IMG/VR virus record: IMGVR_UViG_3300023174_000221 | Span: 1 to 53,458 of that record | DNA from: a virus | Length of the DNA stretch: 53,458 nucleotides | Reading direction: 5' to 3' (one strand) | Part shown: positions 31,424 to 39,332 of the stretch, one piece after another | Layout: every line of letters begins with the position of its first letter | How positions within the stretch are numbered: position 1 is the stretch's first letter | Notes under the pieces: generated by a model | The model's database searches: none | Told to the model about the DNA's origin: nothing | The model's input: only the letters and a program-made list of their open reading frames with translations | Program-made: the position numbers and the translations under genes

Positions 31424-31927
31424 ATGAGGTTCAATAACCTTGTTGAGAGTATTCTTGAGGCTGTAACTATGCCACCACCGCCACCTGCTTATGTGCAGCA
31501 GGTAGATATTTCTGAGCGGGATAAGGATATTCTTGCCACTCTCCTTGTAAAAGAAGCTGGTGGTGAGGCAGATTATATTGCCGGTATGGCTGCAGTCATG
31601 AATGTAATTGCAAATAGAGCAAAAAATAATCCAAGAATGTTTGTTAAAGAAGCCATTCGAAAATATCAATTCAGCGCTTTCAATGGCATTAAAACACCTC
31701 AACAAATGAGTCAGCTAATAGCTGCAACCAAGCAGCACAAGGCTTACAATGCAGCAAAATCCATAGTTCAAAGTGCTGCTCAAGGCAAGCTTACTGATAT
31801 CACAGGCAAAGCGACCCATTATTACGCAGCATCTGGACCAGGCAAAATAGCTCCGCCAAAATGGGCTGCACCAACCAAAACTACAAATAAAATTGGGCAT
31901 CACCAGTATTATACTGGTATTAAATAG
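31424..31927 (+). CDS. SleB-like cell-wall hydrolase, endolysin candidate (167 aa)
   Basis: Residues 35-167 follow the Hydrolase_2 (SleB) family: ILATLLVKEAGGEADYIAGMAAVMNVIANRA with the catalytic Glu in KEAGGEAD, then FSAFNG, then DITGKATHYYA and APPKWA, then KIGHHQYYTG. The family cuts peptidoglycan. The N-terminus MRFNNLVESILEAV has no signal peptide and is followed by PPPPPA. It resembles N-terminal peptides of T4-type head-targeted proteins (see findings). A CTAAATA element lies four bases before the ATG. Its end overlaps the convergent gene by eight bases. Confidence 0.75.
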   Translation: MRFNNLVESILEAVTMPPPPPAYVQQVDISERDKDILATLLVKEAGGEADYIAGMAAVMNVIANRAKNNPRMFVKEAIRKYQFSAFNGIKTPQQMSQLIAATKQHKAYNAAKSIVQSAAQGKLTDITGKATHYYAASGPGKIAPPKWAAPTKTTNKIGHHQYYTGIK

Positions 31928-32141
31928 TTTTTTTCTTTTTTTTCTTTTTAGATAGCTTGAGCAAAACCATCTCTTGTTGACCAGGTGCTATACCTGGCAA
32001 TCCCGCACCTTTGAATCCAGCTGGTAATGAACCCTGAGGAGTCATATCCTTACCTATAAAAGTATTAGGTCCTTTTGCCCTAGGAAAAACGTTAAAATCT
32101 TCTAAAAGTCTCGATACTAAACTGTCGAAATTAGAATTCAT
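31920..32141 (-). CDS. Small protein (73 aa) with poly-Lys tail
   Basis: The N-terminus NFDSLVSRLLEDFNVF resembles the start of the SleB-like protein next door. A Gly/Pro-rich middle (GKDMTPQGSLPAGFKGAGLPGIAPGQQ) leads to LLKLSKKKKKKKTI. Function unknown; the poly-Lys end could bind DNA. The start overlaps the preceding gene by 11 bases. Confidence 0.6.
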   Translation of the reverse strand: MNSNFDSLVSRLLEDFNVFPRAKGPNTFIGKDMTPQGSLPAGFKGAGLPGIAPGQQEMVLLKLSKKKKKKKTI

Positions 32142-32592
32142 AACGCTTTTTAACTAATTCTTTATCGTGCTCCTCAGAATAATATGCAAATGCTTTGCTA
32201 TTTTTATATGATTCCATCTGCAGGTTGGCCCTCTCACGCATGGGTCTCAAGATGTCAAGCATCTGATTAAATTCTGACGTTTTCTCGATATTAGATTTTT
32301 CAAGCATATCGATAATAATATTGAGTTGCTTATGATAGGGATAGTGCCCCAGAATATCTGCAGAAGCATAGAAACGAATATCCTTCTCACTAATATAAGG
32401 TTTCTCATCCGTACTAACAACCTGACCTGTTGCATAGTCTCCAAAATAATATTCGTTTGCACCCATTTCAACAGCTTTAGTGCAGAACTTATCCTTATCA
32501 ATAGTAGCTAAATCAAGATTAGGGTCGATCTTACCAATTAGTGTGCCGTTCTTCCTGTTAAAGAGGAGTATGTATTTGATCTTAGTACTCAT
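32131..32592 (-). CDS. Hypothetical protein (153 aa)
   Basis: The ATG at 32592 is preceded by ATAAATA and four bases on the minus strand. Residues 1-60 are alpha/beta (TKIKYILLFNRKNGTLIGKIDP); residues 85-150 are helical and charged. I do not recognise it. It is coupled to the poly-Lys protein, and the 2OG oxygenase gene ends 13 bases upstream of it. Confidence 0.65.
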   Translation of the reverse strand: MSTKIKYILLFNRKNGTLIGKIDPNLDLATIDKDKFCTKAVEMGANEYYFGDYATGQVVSTDEKPYISEKDIRFYASADILGHYPYHKQLNIIIDMLEKSNIEKTSEFNQMLDILRPMRERANLQMESYKNSKAFAYYSEEHDKELVKKRYEF

Positions 32593-32596
32593 ATGT

Positions 32597-32603
32597 TATT
32601 TAT
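32597..32603 (-). promoter_or_regulatory. Late-promoter-like ATAAATA, 4 nt from ATG
   Basis: Minus-strand GGATAAATA, then ACAT and ATG 32592. It occupies the 12-base gap after the oxygenase gene. Confidence 0.55.
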
Positions 32604-32604
32604 C

Positions 32605-33105
32605 CTATCGCATTCCCCATGCCATGACTAGACTATACTTAGGTTTTTCATCGTGTCCAATTTCTGTTACTTCGTGCATAATATCTATAGGCATTACAGC
32701 CAACGCTCCTGGTTTTTCTTCGATAAGCCATTCTGTACCATCCTCTTCAAAAACCTTTAAATGTGGTTTGTCACAAGTCAGAAAAATTAAATGAAACTTC
32801 CAGTAAGAACCTGCTGAATCTCTATGCTTGGGCAGATAGGCACCTGGTAGATATTTGTTTATTGTAAAACTACTCGGTGGAAGCGTCATGTCTTTCTTGG
32901 GTATAGTTTTAAAAATAGCTTCTTTGAGCTGCTCACTCATCTTAAAATCAAATAAACTATGCATGTTACTCTCACCGTGTATGTTCTTAAATTCATACTC
33001 TTCACCTGATTTACGTGACACAAAACTACTATCCTCTTTGTAGATAAGATCTAAGATCTCGTCTACATTTGTAATATAATTTTCTCTTAATGTCACTGGG
33101 CACAT
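32605..33105 (-). CDS. 2OG-Fe(II) oxygenase-like protein (166 aa)
   Basis: FTINKYLPGAYLPKHRDSAGSYWKFHLIFLT gives His94 and Asp96 (HRD); EKPGALAVMPIDIMHEVTEIG gives His144. A basic residue (Lys156) precedes the last strand where Arg binds 2OG in homologs. The Asp-containing pair differs from the His-x-His oxygenases at 25748, 28041 and 29060, and is closer to the gene at 27200. Substrate unknown. ATAAACA lies close to the ATG, a poor late motif. Confidence 0.75.
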   Translation of the reverse strand: MCPVTLRENYITNVDEILDLIYKEDSSFVSRKSGEEYEFKNIHGESNMHSLFDFKMSEQLKEAIFKTIPKKDMTLPPSSFTINKYLPGAYLPKHRDSAGSYWKFHLIFLTCDKPHLKVFEEDGTEWLIEEKPGALAVMPIDIMHEVTEIGHDEKPKYSLVMAWGMR

Positions 33106-33114
33106 ATGTGTTGT

Positions 33115-34209
33115 TTATCCAGATACATATTCCCACGAGGTGCGAGCTGTATTTACACGGTAGCGTAGGTTATTATTTCTTGTTGGGTCAGCCAACCCCT
33201 CAGGTGTCACTAGTACAGTAACAGTTCGGCTGATCTGACGATAACTTGTATATACTGCAGGTTGGTAGTTTTGTACTGTGGACGCTATGTGCGCTTCAAG
33301 ACCTGCGGGAAAATTTCCCGGGGGCGCAAGTTCATTGAGTAGTGCAGCAACTGTACCGGAACCAGATCCAGTTGTATTTAATCCGCGCACATCAAGTGAG
33401 AAGTAAAGATCTTGGTATTTTAGAATTGACGCAATCGGAATATCTTCTGGTGTACCAGCTGTGGTCAACCTACCCTTTACAGTGGCACCAGCCATGGATG
33501 CCAACTTTGCATTTGTAATACCAGCATCCTTAACTTGTAATACACCGCCAACTTTTTGGATGGTAATGTCATCAACAGGCACAACTTGATCAAGGGTTAT
33601 ATCTTGAGGTGTACCAGCAATTGAGAGTACCCCTTTAACAGTATTTGGCGGCATGACTGCAAGCTTAGCGTTAGTAACCCCTGCCGGTGTAATTTGCAGT
33701 GAGCCTAGGGCAGTAAAACTTAATTCTGCTTGTGGAGCAATCACTTGCACAGTCTGACTACTATTGATTCTCTCTAGACCTCTTCCTATTGCTGTGGATG
33801 TTAGGTATGTGCAATCTAGCGATTCACGCCTGACTGAAAGTGATATGCCTGTTTTTTCAATTGTAACATTATCACCCTGTATATTAATTCCAATGGGGCG
33901 ATAATTCTGTACCAAAGAATAATCTGCAGCTGTAAGAGCATACAAGATGTTAGAAGTATTATCAAAAACTATATCATTTACTGCAGGTGCATTGGTTGCT
34001 GGTACATTAGACGCAATTGCACCAAACGCTATAAACCCTAAGAACTTCGTCCCAATCGGAATACCACCATAAGTTGTGCCATCACCAATATAGAGTCTTT
34101 TGGAATCTACTGCAAAACCTGGCTCACTCTGCAACAATAGAACCCCAGATCTCTCTGTTTCGGTACCTCTTCTAATTATGATTCGCGTAATAGGTTCTGG
34201 TGTGGGCAT
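33115..34209 (-). CDS. Tail-fibre or structural protein with Mtd-like N-terminus (364 aa)
   Basis: TRIIIRRGTETERSGVLLL then QSEPGFAVDSKRLYIGDG (residues 8-45) is the phage RRGT...EPGxxxDxxRxxIGDG attachment domain found at the N-terminus of major tropism determinants and many fibres. Residues 170-260 contain two copies of a module, TNAKLAxM then VKGxLxxAGTPxDI. The C-terminal 60 residues are a variable beta domain (LRYRVNTARTSWEYVSG). A receptor-binding fibre is probable. ATAAATA lies nine bases before the ATG. Confidence 0.75.
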   Translation of the reverse strand: MPTPEPITRIIIRRGTETERSGVLLLQSEPGFAVDSKRLYIGDGTTYGGIPIGTKFLGFIAFGAIASNVPATNAPAVNDIVFDNTSNILYALTAADYSLVQNYRPIGINIQGDNVTIEKTGISLSVRRESLDCTYLTSTAIGRGLERINSSQTVQVIAPQAELSFTALGSLQITPAGVTNAKLAVMPPNTVKGVLSIAGTPQDITLDQVVPVDDITIQKVGGVLQVKDAGITNAKLASMAGATVKGRLTTAGTPEDIPIASILKYQDLYFSLDVRGLNTTGSGSGTVAALLNELAPPGNFPAGLEAHIASTVQNYQPAVYTSYRQISRTVTVLVTPEGLADPTRNNNLRYRVNTARTSWEYVSG

Positions 34210-34218
34210 ATTGTTATA

Positions 34219-34225
34219 TATTTAT
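34219..34225 (-). promoter_or_regulatory. Late-promoter-like ATAAATA, 9 nt from ATG
   Basis: Minus-strand CAATAAATA, nine bases, ATG 34209. Late timing fits a fibre gene. Confidence 0.55.
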
Positions 34226-34230
34226 TGAAT

Positions 34231-34258
34231 TTGATTTATTTAGATGTGTATTTATAAT
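34231..34258 (+). promoter_or_regulatory. Early promoter, TTGATT-16-TATAAT, 11 nt from ATG
   Basis: TTGATT (34231-34236), 16 bases, TATAAT (34253-34258), then 11 bases to ATG 34270. It lies back-to-back with a late promoter on the other strand. Confidence 0.7.
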
Positions 34259-34269
34259 AGCAATAATAT

Positions 34270-34800
34270 ATGAAAGGTTTTAACGTATCTTGTATTGTTA
34301 CAGGTGAAGAGAAGTACATAGGCGGGGCTAGTCTGCAGAATAGGTTGAAGAAATTTGGCACACAAGAGATATTTGAAAAATACTATGTTTCACGGCCTGC
34401 AGCTAAATTGCTCAAGACGGGGTTATCTGTTGATGAAGTTCGGCAGAAATTAGGCAGTAAGCTCACAAAAAGTGTTGATTATGAAGTTCTCTTCAAGCTA
34501 AAATTACTTAAAAAGAAGAAATCTCGCGGTAAGATTCTCTCCAAGGAAGAGCGTATTAAAGCAGAAGCAGAGAGTCAGGCCAATCAACATCGCTATGAAT
34601 CACATGTTGAATTGATCAAATCAGATAAAAAAGCATATGTTGAATGGGCCACAGGCGGTCCAAACAAGTGCCAAGTGCCTTACGGTGGAACATGCATTCG
34701 ACCTGACATATACTATAACAACGAATATAATAAAGCAGGCAGATGCAGCACTTGCCCCTATAGCGAGCATTGTCTTTGCACAAGCAAAGAGGTAGTATGA
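34270..34800 (+). CDS. Cys-containing protein (176 aa), tandem paralog of the next gene
   Basis: The first 80 residues (VSCIVTGEEKYIGGASLQNRL, FEKYYVSRPAAKLL, LSVDEVRQKLGS) align with the first 75 residues of the next protein. The C-terminal half is unique: a basic helix (KKKKSRGKILSKEERI), then a Cys cluster (CQVPYGGTC, CSTCPYSEHCLC). The Cys pattern suggests a zinc or iron-sulfur site. Function unknown. It overlaps the next gene by four bases (ATGA). Confidence 0.65.
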   Translation: MKGFNVSCIVTGEEKYIGGASLQNRLKKFGTQEIFEKYYVSRPAAKLLKTGLSVDEVRQKLGSKLTKSVDYEVLFKLKLLKKKKSRGKILSKEERIKAEAESQANQHRYESHVELIKSDKKAYVEWATGGPNKCQVPYGGTCIRPDIYYNNEYNKAGRCSTCPYSEHCLCTSKEVV

Positions 34801-35138
34801 AGACACGCAAGTTAAAATGCATTATTACAGGACGGGTATTAACAGCAACTGCTGATTACTACAGCAAAAAACTGGAAAAAGCTGGCTCCGAAGAAGAGTT
34901 ACACAGAACATATATTTGCAAAGAGGCCAAAGATCTGCTTGTTAAAGGGTTTAATATTGAACAAATACAGAAAGAATTGGGTACTGAAGGTACTTTGGCT
35001 ACTGTACCAACGGATGTCATTGACAAAATTACACTGAATGAGTATGGATTGAAGAGAAATACAATGTTTACTGAATTAACATCTTTCACACATCAAGAAA
35101 CGGATCCAGAGGTGCGCGCTTTCATAAATAACCTGTGA
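34797..35138 (+). CDS. Small protein (113 aa), tandem paralog of the previous gene
   Basis: The ATG at 34797 overlaps the upstream TGA; AGAGG five bases before it may be a ribosome-binding site. LKCIITGRVLTATADYYSKKL, then RTYICKEAKDLL, then FNIEQIQKELG mirrors the preceding protein; the Cys cluster is missing. Function unknown. A GTGA overlap couples it to the next gene. Confidence 0.65.
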   Translation: MKTRKLKCIITGRVLTATADYYSKKLEKAGSEEELHRTYICKEAKDLLVKGFNIEQIQKELGTEGTLATVPTDVIDKITLNEYGLKRNTMFTELTSFTHQETDPEVRAFINNL

Positions 35139-35365
35139 TACCAGTACAGAAGAATTACACAGTAACTAGCACTAATAATTCCCTCCGATGCATTGACGCT
35201 AATACCGGGACTCAATACAATGAGTATCGCTTCACCGGTATGCTTGTTTCTGGTCCTATTGTCACAGGGGATCGTGCAACAATCGTGGTTCGTCGCGGCA
35301 ACACCAATTTCGGTATAGTACTCAAGCTGCCCTCCTTCGTTCTCACATCAACTTTCCGTGGTTAA
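35135..35365 (+). CDS. Small protein (76 aa), unknown function
   Basis: The start is GTG 35135, overlapping the previous TGA. It is a beta-rich protein (NYTVTSTNNSLRCIDANTG, then VTGDRATIVVRRGNTNF) with SH3/OB-like strand spacing. I do not recognise it. It completes a three-gene operon under the promoter at 34231. Confidence 0.6.
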   Translation: MIPVQKNYTVTSTNNSLRCIDANTGTQYNEYRFTGMLVSGPIVTGDRATIVVRRGNTNFGIVLKLPSFVLTSTFRG

Positions 35366-35370
35366 ACTAC

Positions 35371-35398
35371 TTGCATTACATGATTTACATCTTATCAT
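35371..35398 (+). promoter_or_regulatory. Early promoter, TTGCAT-16-TATCAT, 6 nt from ATG
   Basis: TTGCAT (35371-35376), 16 bases, TATCAT (35393-35398), then six bases to ATG 35405. This favours ATG 35405 over an in-frame GTG at 35399. Confidence 0.55.
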
Positions 35399-35404
35399 GT
35401 GTGC

Positions 35405-35896
35405 ATGGAAACGTTAATTGATCACCAGCTTGTTGAACAAGCACCTACAAAGAGCTACAATCTTCTTGGGGAAGATTTTGAAAGTGGTTATTTTGCAGGT
35501 TATATTATTAAAAATCATTATGACGAGCAACGTTTTTCCATAAACAAAAAATATAACCCTGAGAGAATTTGTTTTAAAACTAACAACAGCACATACAACT
35601 TGTATGGGGTCTTAAAACAATCAGAAATTACCGATTTGTTTATCAACCACTTAACGGTGACACCCCCGGAAAATATTGGCGAGTACTGTTCTGCTCTTAC
35701 CCTTAACGGCATGTCTTGCTATACTTGCTTTCTGCATTTCAGCCCCGGTGTGTATCCTATTGATTCAAACTATATGAAAAGAATTTTTCCAAGCTTAGAA
35801 ATAGAAGATTTTAATACGAAAAAAAATATTCCAACCTTTCAACGGATTGGTCATATTTATCTTTTTGCTCTTGTAAATCATGTCTATTCTTCTTAA
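35405..35896 (+). CDS. Hypothetical protein (163 aa)
   Basis: The start ATG 35405 is chosen by its distance from the promoter. The protein has mixed alpha/beta composition with three Cys and several Phe/Tyr; segments YGVLKQSEITDLFINHL and TLNGMSCYTCFLHFSPGVYPI stand out. I do not recognise a family. Its stop lies inside the direct repeat upstream of nrdA. Confidence 0.6.
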   Translation: METLIDHQLVEQAPTKSYNLLGEDFESGYFAGYIIKNHYDEQRFSINKKYNPERICFKTNNSTYNLYGVLKQSEITDLFINHLTVTPPENIGEYCSALTLNGMSCYTCFLHFSPGVYPIDSNYMKRIFPSLEIEDFNTKKNIPTFQRIGHIYLFALVNHVYSS

Positions 35897-35921
35897 AAAG
35901 AAATATATTTCTTAAAAAGAA
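35890..35921 (+). repeat. Paired 13-bp direct repeats with a 16-bp palindrome upstream of nrdA
   Basis: TTCTTAAAAAGAA occurs at 35890-35902 and 35909-35921. The bases between and around form a perfect palindrome AAGAAATATATTTCTT at 35898-35913. It may be an operator for the nrd operon or a hairpin ending the upstream transcript; no T-run follows on the plus strand. An ATAAATA element lies downstream at 35942-35948, 27 bases before the nrdA ATG. Confidence 0.5.
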
Positions 35922-35975
35922 TAAACTAGGATTTATTATTCATAAATATAAAATAATTTTCACAAATTAAGCTTA

Positions 35976-38231
35976 ATGAGCACGCAAATTTTAGTTAAAA
36001 AAAGAGGTGGGGATTTAGAAAAATTTAATATAGATAAGATCCACAAAGTCATCTCTTGGGCAATTGAAGGCTTTGACGGAGTAAGTTTATCTGATATTGA
36101 GATAAACGCTAAATTAAACATGGTTGAAAATATTACAACCAGAGAAATTCATCAGAGTATTATTGAGGCAGCAGCAAATTTAATTTCAATTGAGAATCCA
36201 AACTATCAACATGTTGCAGGTCGCCTGTTAAACTATCAATTGCGCAAGGATGTGTGGGGTGGTAAACATCCACCGCGCCTAATTGACATGGTTAAAAACG
36301 GAATTCAAAAAAAGATTTATGACGCCACGCTTTTAGAGCAATACTCTGATGATGAACTCAATAAGCTTGGGGAATTTATTGACCATGAGAGAGATTTTTT
36401 ATTCACATACGCAGGCATAAAGCAGCTTTGTGACAAATATCTAATCAAAAATCGCATCAGCGGCATCATTTATGAGACGCCACAGTTTGCTTATATTTTG
36501 ATTGCCGCATATGCCTTTGCCAACTATTCCAAGGACATCAGATTGAATTATGTTAGACGCTTTTATGATGCCATTTCAAAGCATAAGATCAATCTACCCA
36601 CACCCATCATGGCTGGGGTACGTACACTGTCTCGTGGTTATGCTAGCTGCTGTTTGATTGGTGTTGATGATACCAAAGAGTCTATCACTGCTTCAGGTAC
36701 TGCTGTGTCACTTGCTACTGCTAGTCGTTGCGGCATTGGGATTGATGTGTCCAGAATACGTGCAATTGGTGCTGCAGTAAATGGTGGGTCTGTTGTACAC
36801 ACAGGAGTTATTCCGTTTCTGAAAATATATGAAGCATCTGTAAAAGCATGGCAACAAAATTCAATTCGTGGTGGTTCGGCCACAGTCAATGTTCAATGGT
36901 GGCATTATGAGATAGAAGATATTGTTGTTCTTAAAAACAATGCAGGGACCGATGATAATAGAGTGAGAAAACTTGATTATACTGTGGGTATGTCGAAGCT
37001 ATTCTATGATAGAGTACTAAAAAATGAGAACATTACATTATTTTCACCTCATGAAGTCCCGCAGCTGTGGGAAGCTTGGGGCACATCAAGATTTGACAAA
37101 ATGTATGAGGAGTGCGAAGGTGACAGGAAGATTAAATTTAAGAAGAAAATTTCTGCTCGAAAGTTATTCTCCCTCATTGTAAAAGAGCGCGTGGAGACAG
37201 GTCGAATCTATATTCTCAATGTGGACAGTGCTAATGAGCACGGTGCTTGGCTTGACCAGGTTACAATGTCAAATCTTTGCACAGAAATCATACACCCCTA
37301 CATACCACTGAAAGATTTCCACGACCCAGAAGCTGAGATTGGCATGTGCATTCTCTCTGCTGTCAACATGCTTGAGGTGAAGAATTGGTCCGATCTTGAA
37401 AAAGTATGTGACCTCATCGTTAGATTTTTGGATGAAATTGTAGACATTCAAGACTACTTCAACAAAGCAGCAGAAAATTTTGCTAAAAAACGTAGAAGCT
37501 TGGGTATCGGCATCACCAACCTCGCTGCATTCCTGGCCAAGCACGAATTGAGTTATTCTTCTCCAAAGACACTTCCTGTTGTTGATGAATGGATGGAGCA
37601 CTTTCAATACTATCTCCTCAAATCAAGTGTTCAGCTGGCCAAAGAAAAAGGAAAGTGTGAAAAATTTAACAGAACAAAATATTCCAAAGGGATACTTCCA
37701 ATTGACACATACAAAAAGAAAGTCAATGAGCTTGTGAAGCGTAAATTATCACTAGATTGGGAAGCACTACGCGAAGAAATTAAGGAGCACGGCATGAGAC
37801 ACAGCACAATGTCTGCAATTATGCCTTGTGAATCGAGTTCTGTGATACAAAACTCTACAAATGGTGTTGAACCAATCAGATCCCTCATAACCTACAAGAT
37901 GTCCAAAATGGGTAAGCTGCCAGTTCTTGTGCCTGGCATTGGCAAGTATCATGAAAATTATGAACTCGCTTTTAATCTTGCCGATAATACAGGGTTAATC
38001 AATGTCAATGCAGTGTTGCAGAAGTATATCGACATGGCGATTTCAACGAACATATATTACAATTACAATCATTACCCCAACCATGTTCTACCTGATGCCA
38101 AGGTAATGAAAGAACTCATGTATGCTTACAGCACAGGTTTAATTAGTTTGTATTACAATAATACCGATGATGGTGATAAGGAACAGTCTATGAAAGAAGA
38201 TTCATGTAGCAGTGGAGCCTGCAAGCTGTAA
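35976..38231 (+). CDS. nrdA: Ribonucleoside-diphosphate reductase large subunit, class Ia (751 aa)
   Basis: Full-length NrdA. The N-terminal ATP-cone region (1-95) is present. Active-site residues are visible: the Cys in GYASCC at 225/226, NLCTE with Asn433, Cys435 and Glu437, GMC with Cys458, and the Tyr pair of ISLYYNN near the C-terminus for radical transfer. The C-terminal shuttle CSSGAC is intact. It makes dNDPs from NDPs with NrdB. The leader (27 bases after ATAAATA at 35942) is longer than for most genes here. It is followed 20 bases later by nrdB. Confidence 0.97.
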   Translation: MSTQILVKKRGGDLEKFNIDKIHKVISWAIEGFDGVSLSDIEINAKLNMVENITTREIHQSIIEAAANLISIENPNYQHVAGRLLNYQLRKDVWGGKHPPRLIDMVKNGIQKKIYDATLLEQYSDDELNKLGEFIDHERDFLFTYAGIKQLCDKYLIKNRISGIIYETPQFAYILIAAYAFANYSKDIRLNYVRRFYDAISKHKINLPTPIMAGVRTLSRGYASCCLIGVDDTKESITASGTAVSLATASRCGIGIDVSRIRAIGAAVNGGSVVHTGVIPFLKIYEASVKAWQQNSIRGGSATVNVQWWHYEIEDIVVLKNNAGTDDNRVRKLDYTVGMSKLFYDRVLKNENITLFSPHEVPQLWEAWGTSRFDKMYEECEGDRKIKFKKKISARKLFSLIVKERVETGRIYILNVDSANEHGAWLDQVTMSNLCTEIIHPYIPLKDFHDPEAEIGMCILSAVNMLEVKNWSDLEKVCDLIVRFLDEIVDIQDYFNKAAENFAKKRRSLGIGITNLAAFLAKHELSYSSPKTLPVVDEWMEHFQYYLLKSSVQLAKEKGKCEKFNRTKYSKGILPIDTYKKKVNELVKRKLSLDWEALREEIKEHGMRHSTMSAIMPCESSSVIQNSTNGVEPIRSLITYKMSKMGKLPVLVPGIGKYHENYELAFNLADNTGLINVNAVLQKYIDMAISTNIYYNYNHYPNHVLPDAKVMKELMYAYSTGLISLYYNNTDDGDKEQSMKEDSCSSGACKL

Positions 38232-38238
38232 CGTTATA

Positions 38239-38245
38239 ATAAATA
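38239..38245 (+). promoter_or_regulatory. Late-promoter-like ATAAATA, 6 nt from the nrdB ATG
   Basis: TATAATAAATA is followed by ATACAC and ATG 38252. A TATAAT box overlaps it (38235-38240). It could let nrdB be made separately from nrdA. Confidence 0.45.
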
Positions 38246-38251
38246 ATACAC

Positions 38252-39316
38252 ATGAAGTCTGTTTTAAATATAAAGAATATTGATCATACCAAACAACCAT
38301 TGTTTTTTGGTGAAGATTTAAATTTGCAGCGTTATGATAAGTTCAAGTACCCTGTGTTTTTCGAGTTATTCAAAAAACAGGAAGAGTTCTTCTGGTGGCC
38401 CCATGAAATATCTCTGCAAAAAGATAGGCACGATTATCGTGGGTTAAAAGGTGAAGAACGGTTTGTGTTTGATAATAATTTAAAATTTCAAACTCTAGGA
38501 GACAGCATGCTGTCTCGTTCAATCCATTCTCTCAAGGACTATGTCTCTAATCCAGAACTGGAAATATGCATGAATACATGGCAGCGGTTTGAAGGCATTC
38601 ACAGCTACAGCTATTCTTATCTTCTTAACAATGTGCACCCACATGCTTCAGCATTTTTTGATAGCATCATGGAAGATGAAGAAATTGTTAGCAGGGCCAA
38701 TCTCATTCGCAATAACTTCGATAAAATCTTAGGTGATGATTCCAAGAAAGATATTAAAGAGAAAATCTTAGATTGTGTGTTAGCTGTCAATGTCATGGAG
38801 GGCCTAGTATTCTATGTCAGCTTTGCATGTTCCTTTTATTTTGGATACCGTGGAAAAATGGAAGGCAATGCAAAAATTATTAAATTTATTCAGCGTGATG
38901 AATCTCAACATTATGCAATTACTCAGAATCTTTTAAAGATCATGCGCGATGAGGACTGTGAGGGCTTCACACAAGTGGTAAAAAAGAATGAAGATAAGAT
39001 ATATGCTTATTATGAGCAAGCTGCCAAGAATGAGATCGAGTGGGCACAGTATCTCTTTAGCAAAGGTTCTCTGCTGGGATTAAATGCTGAGGTACTTGGT
39101 GGTTACACCAAGTGGCTGTGTGATAATCGGTTGCGCTCCCTAGGTTATAAAAAGATCTTTAATCAAAAAGGTAATCCCATATCTGGCTGGCTAGATAGTT
39201 ACTTGGATAGTAGCAAGGTACAAGTTGCGCCACAAGAAGCTGAAATAGGTGCATACAAGATAGCCGCCAGAGACACGACAATCTCAGAAGAATCATTTGC
39301 TGACATCAAATTGTAA
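38252..39316 (+). CDS. nrdB: Ribonucleoside-diphosphate reductase small subunit, class Ia (354 aa)
   Basis: All metal ligands and the radical Tyr are present: Asp84 in LGDS, Glu114 and His117 in RFEGIHSYSY, Tyr121, Glu183 in VMEGLVFY, Glu217 and His220 in RDESQH. The order and spacing match E. coli R2 (D84, E115, H118, Y122, E204, E238, H241). The protein holds the diferric-tyrosyl cofactor and feeds radicals to NrdA. The C-terminus EESFADIKL is the peptide that docks to NrdA. Forty bases before its end there is an in-frame-free overlap with nothing; the next gene starts 16 bases later. Confidence 0.97.
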   Translation: MKSVLNIKNIDHTKQPLFFGEDLNLQRYDKFKYPVFFELFKKQEEFFWWPHEISLQKDRHDYRGLKGEERFVFDNNLKFQTLGDSMLSRSIHSLKDYVSNPELEICMNTWQRFEGIHSYSYSYLLNNVHPHASAFFDSIMEDEEIVSRANLIRNNFDKILGDDSKKDIKEKILDCVLAVNVMEGLVFYVSFACSFYFGYRGKMEGNAKIIKFIQRDESQHYAITQNLLKIMRDEDCEGFTQVVKKNEDKIYAYYEQAAKNEIEWAQYLFSKGSLLGLNAEVLGGYTKWLCDNRLRSLGYKKIFNQKGNPISGWLDSYLDSSKVQVAPQEAEIGAYKIAARDTTISEESFADIKL

Positions 39317-39332
39317 TAAATATACTATTACA

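Noticed and set aside
34621-34822. Minus-strand Cys-rich frames over the Cys cluster of the gene at 34270
   Set aside because: Shadows of the plus-strand gene, which is coupled by ATGA to its neighbour.
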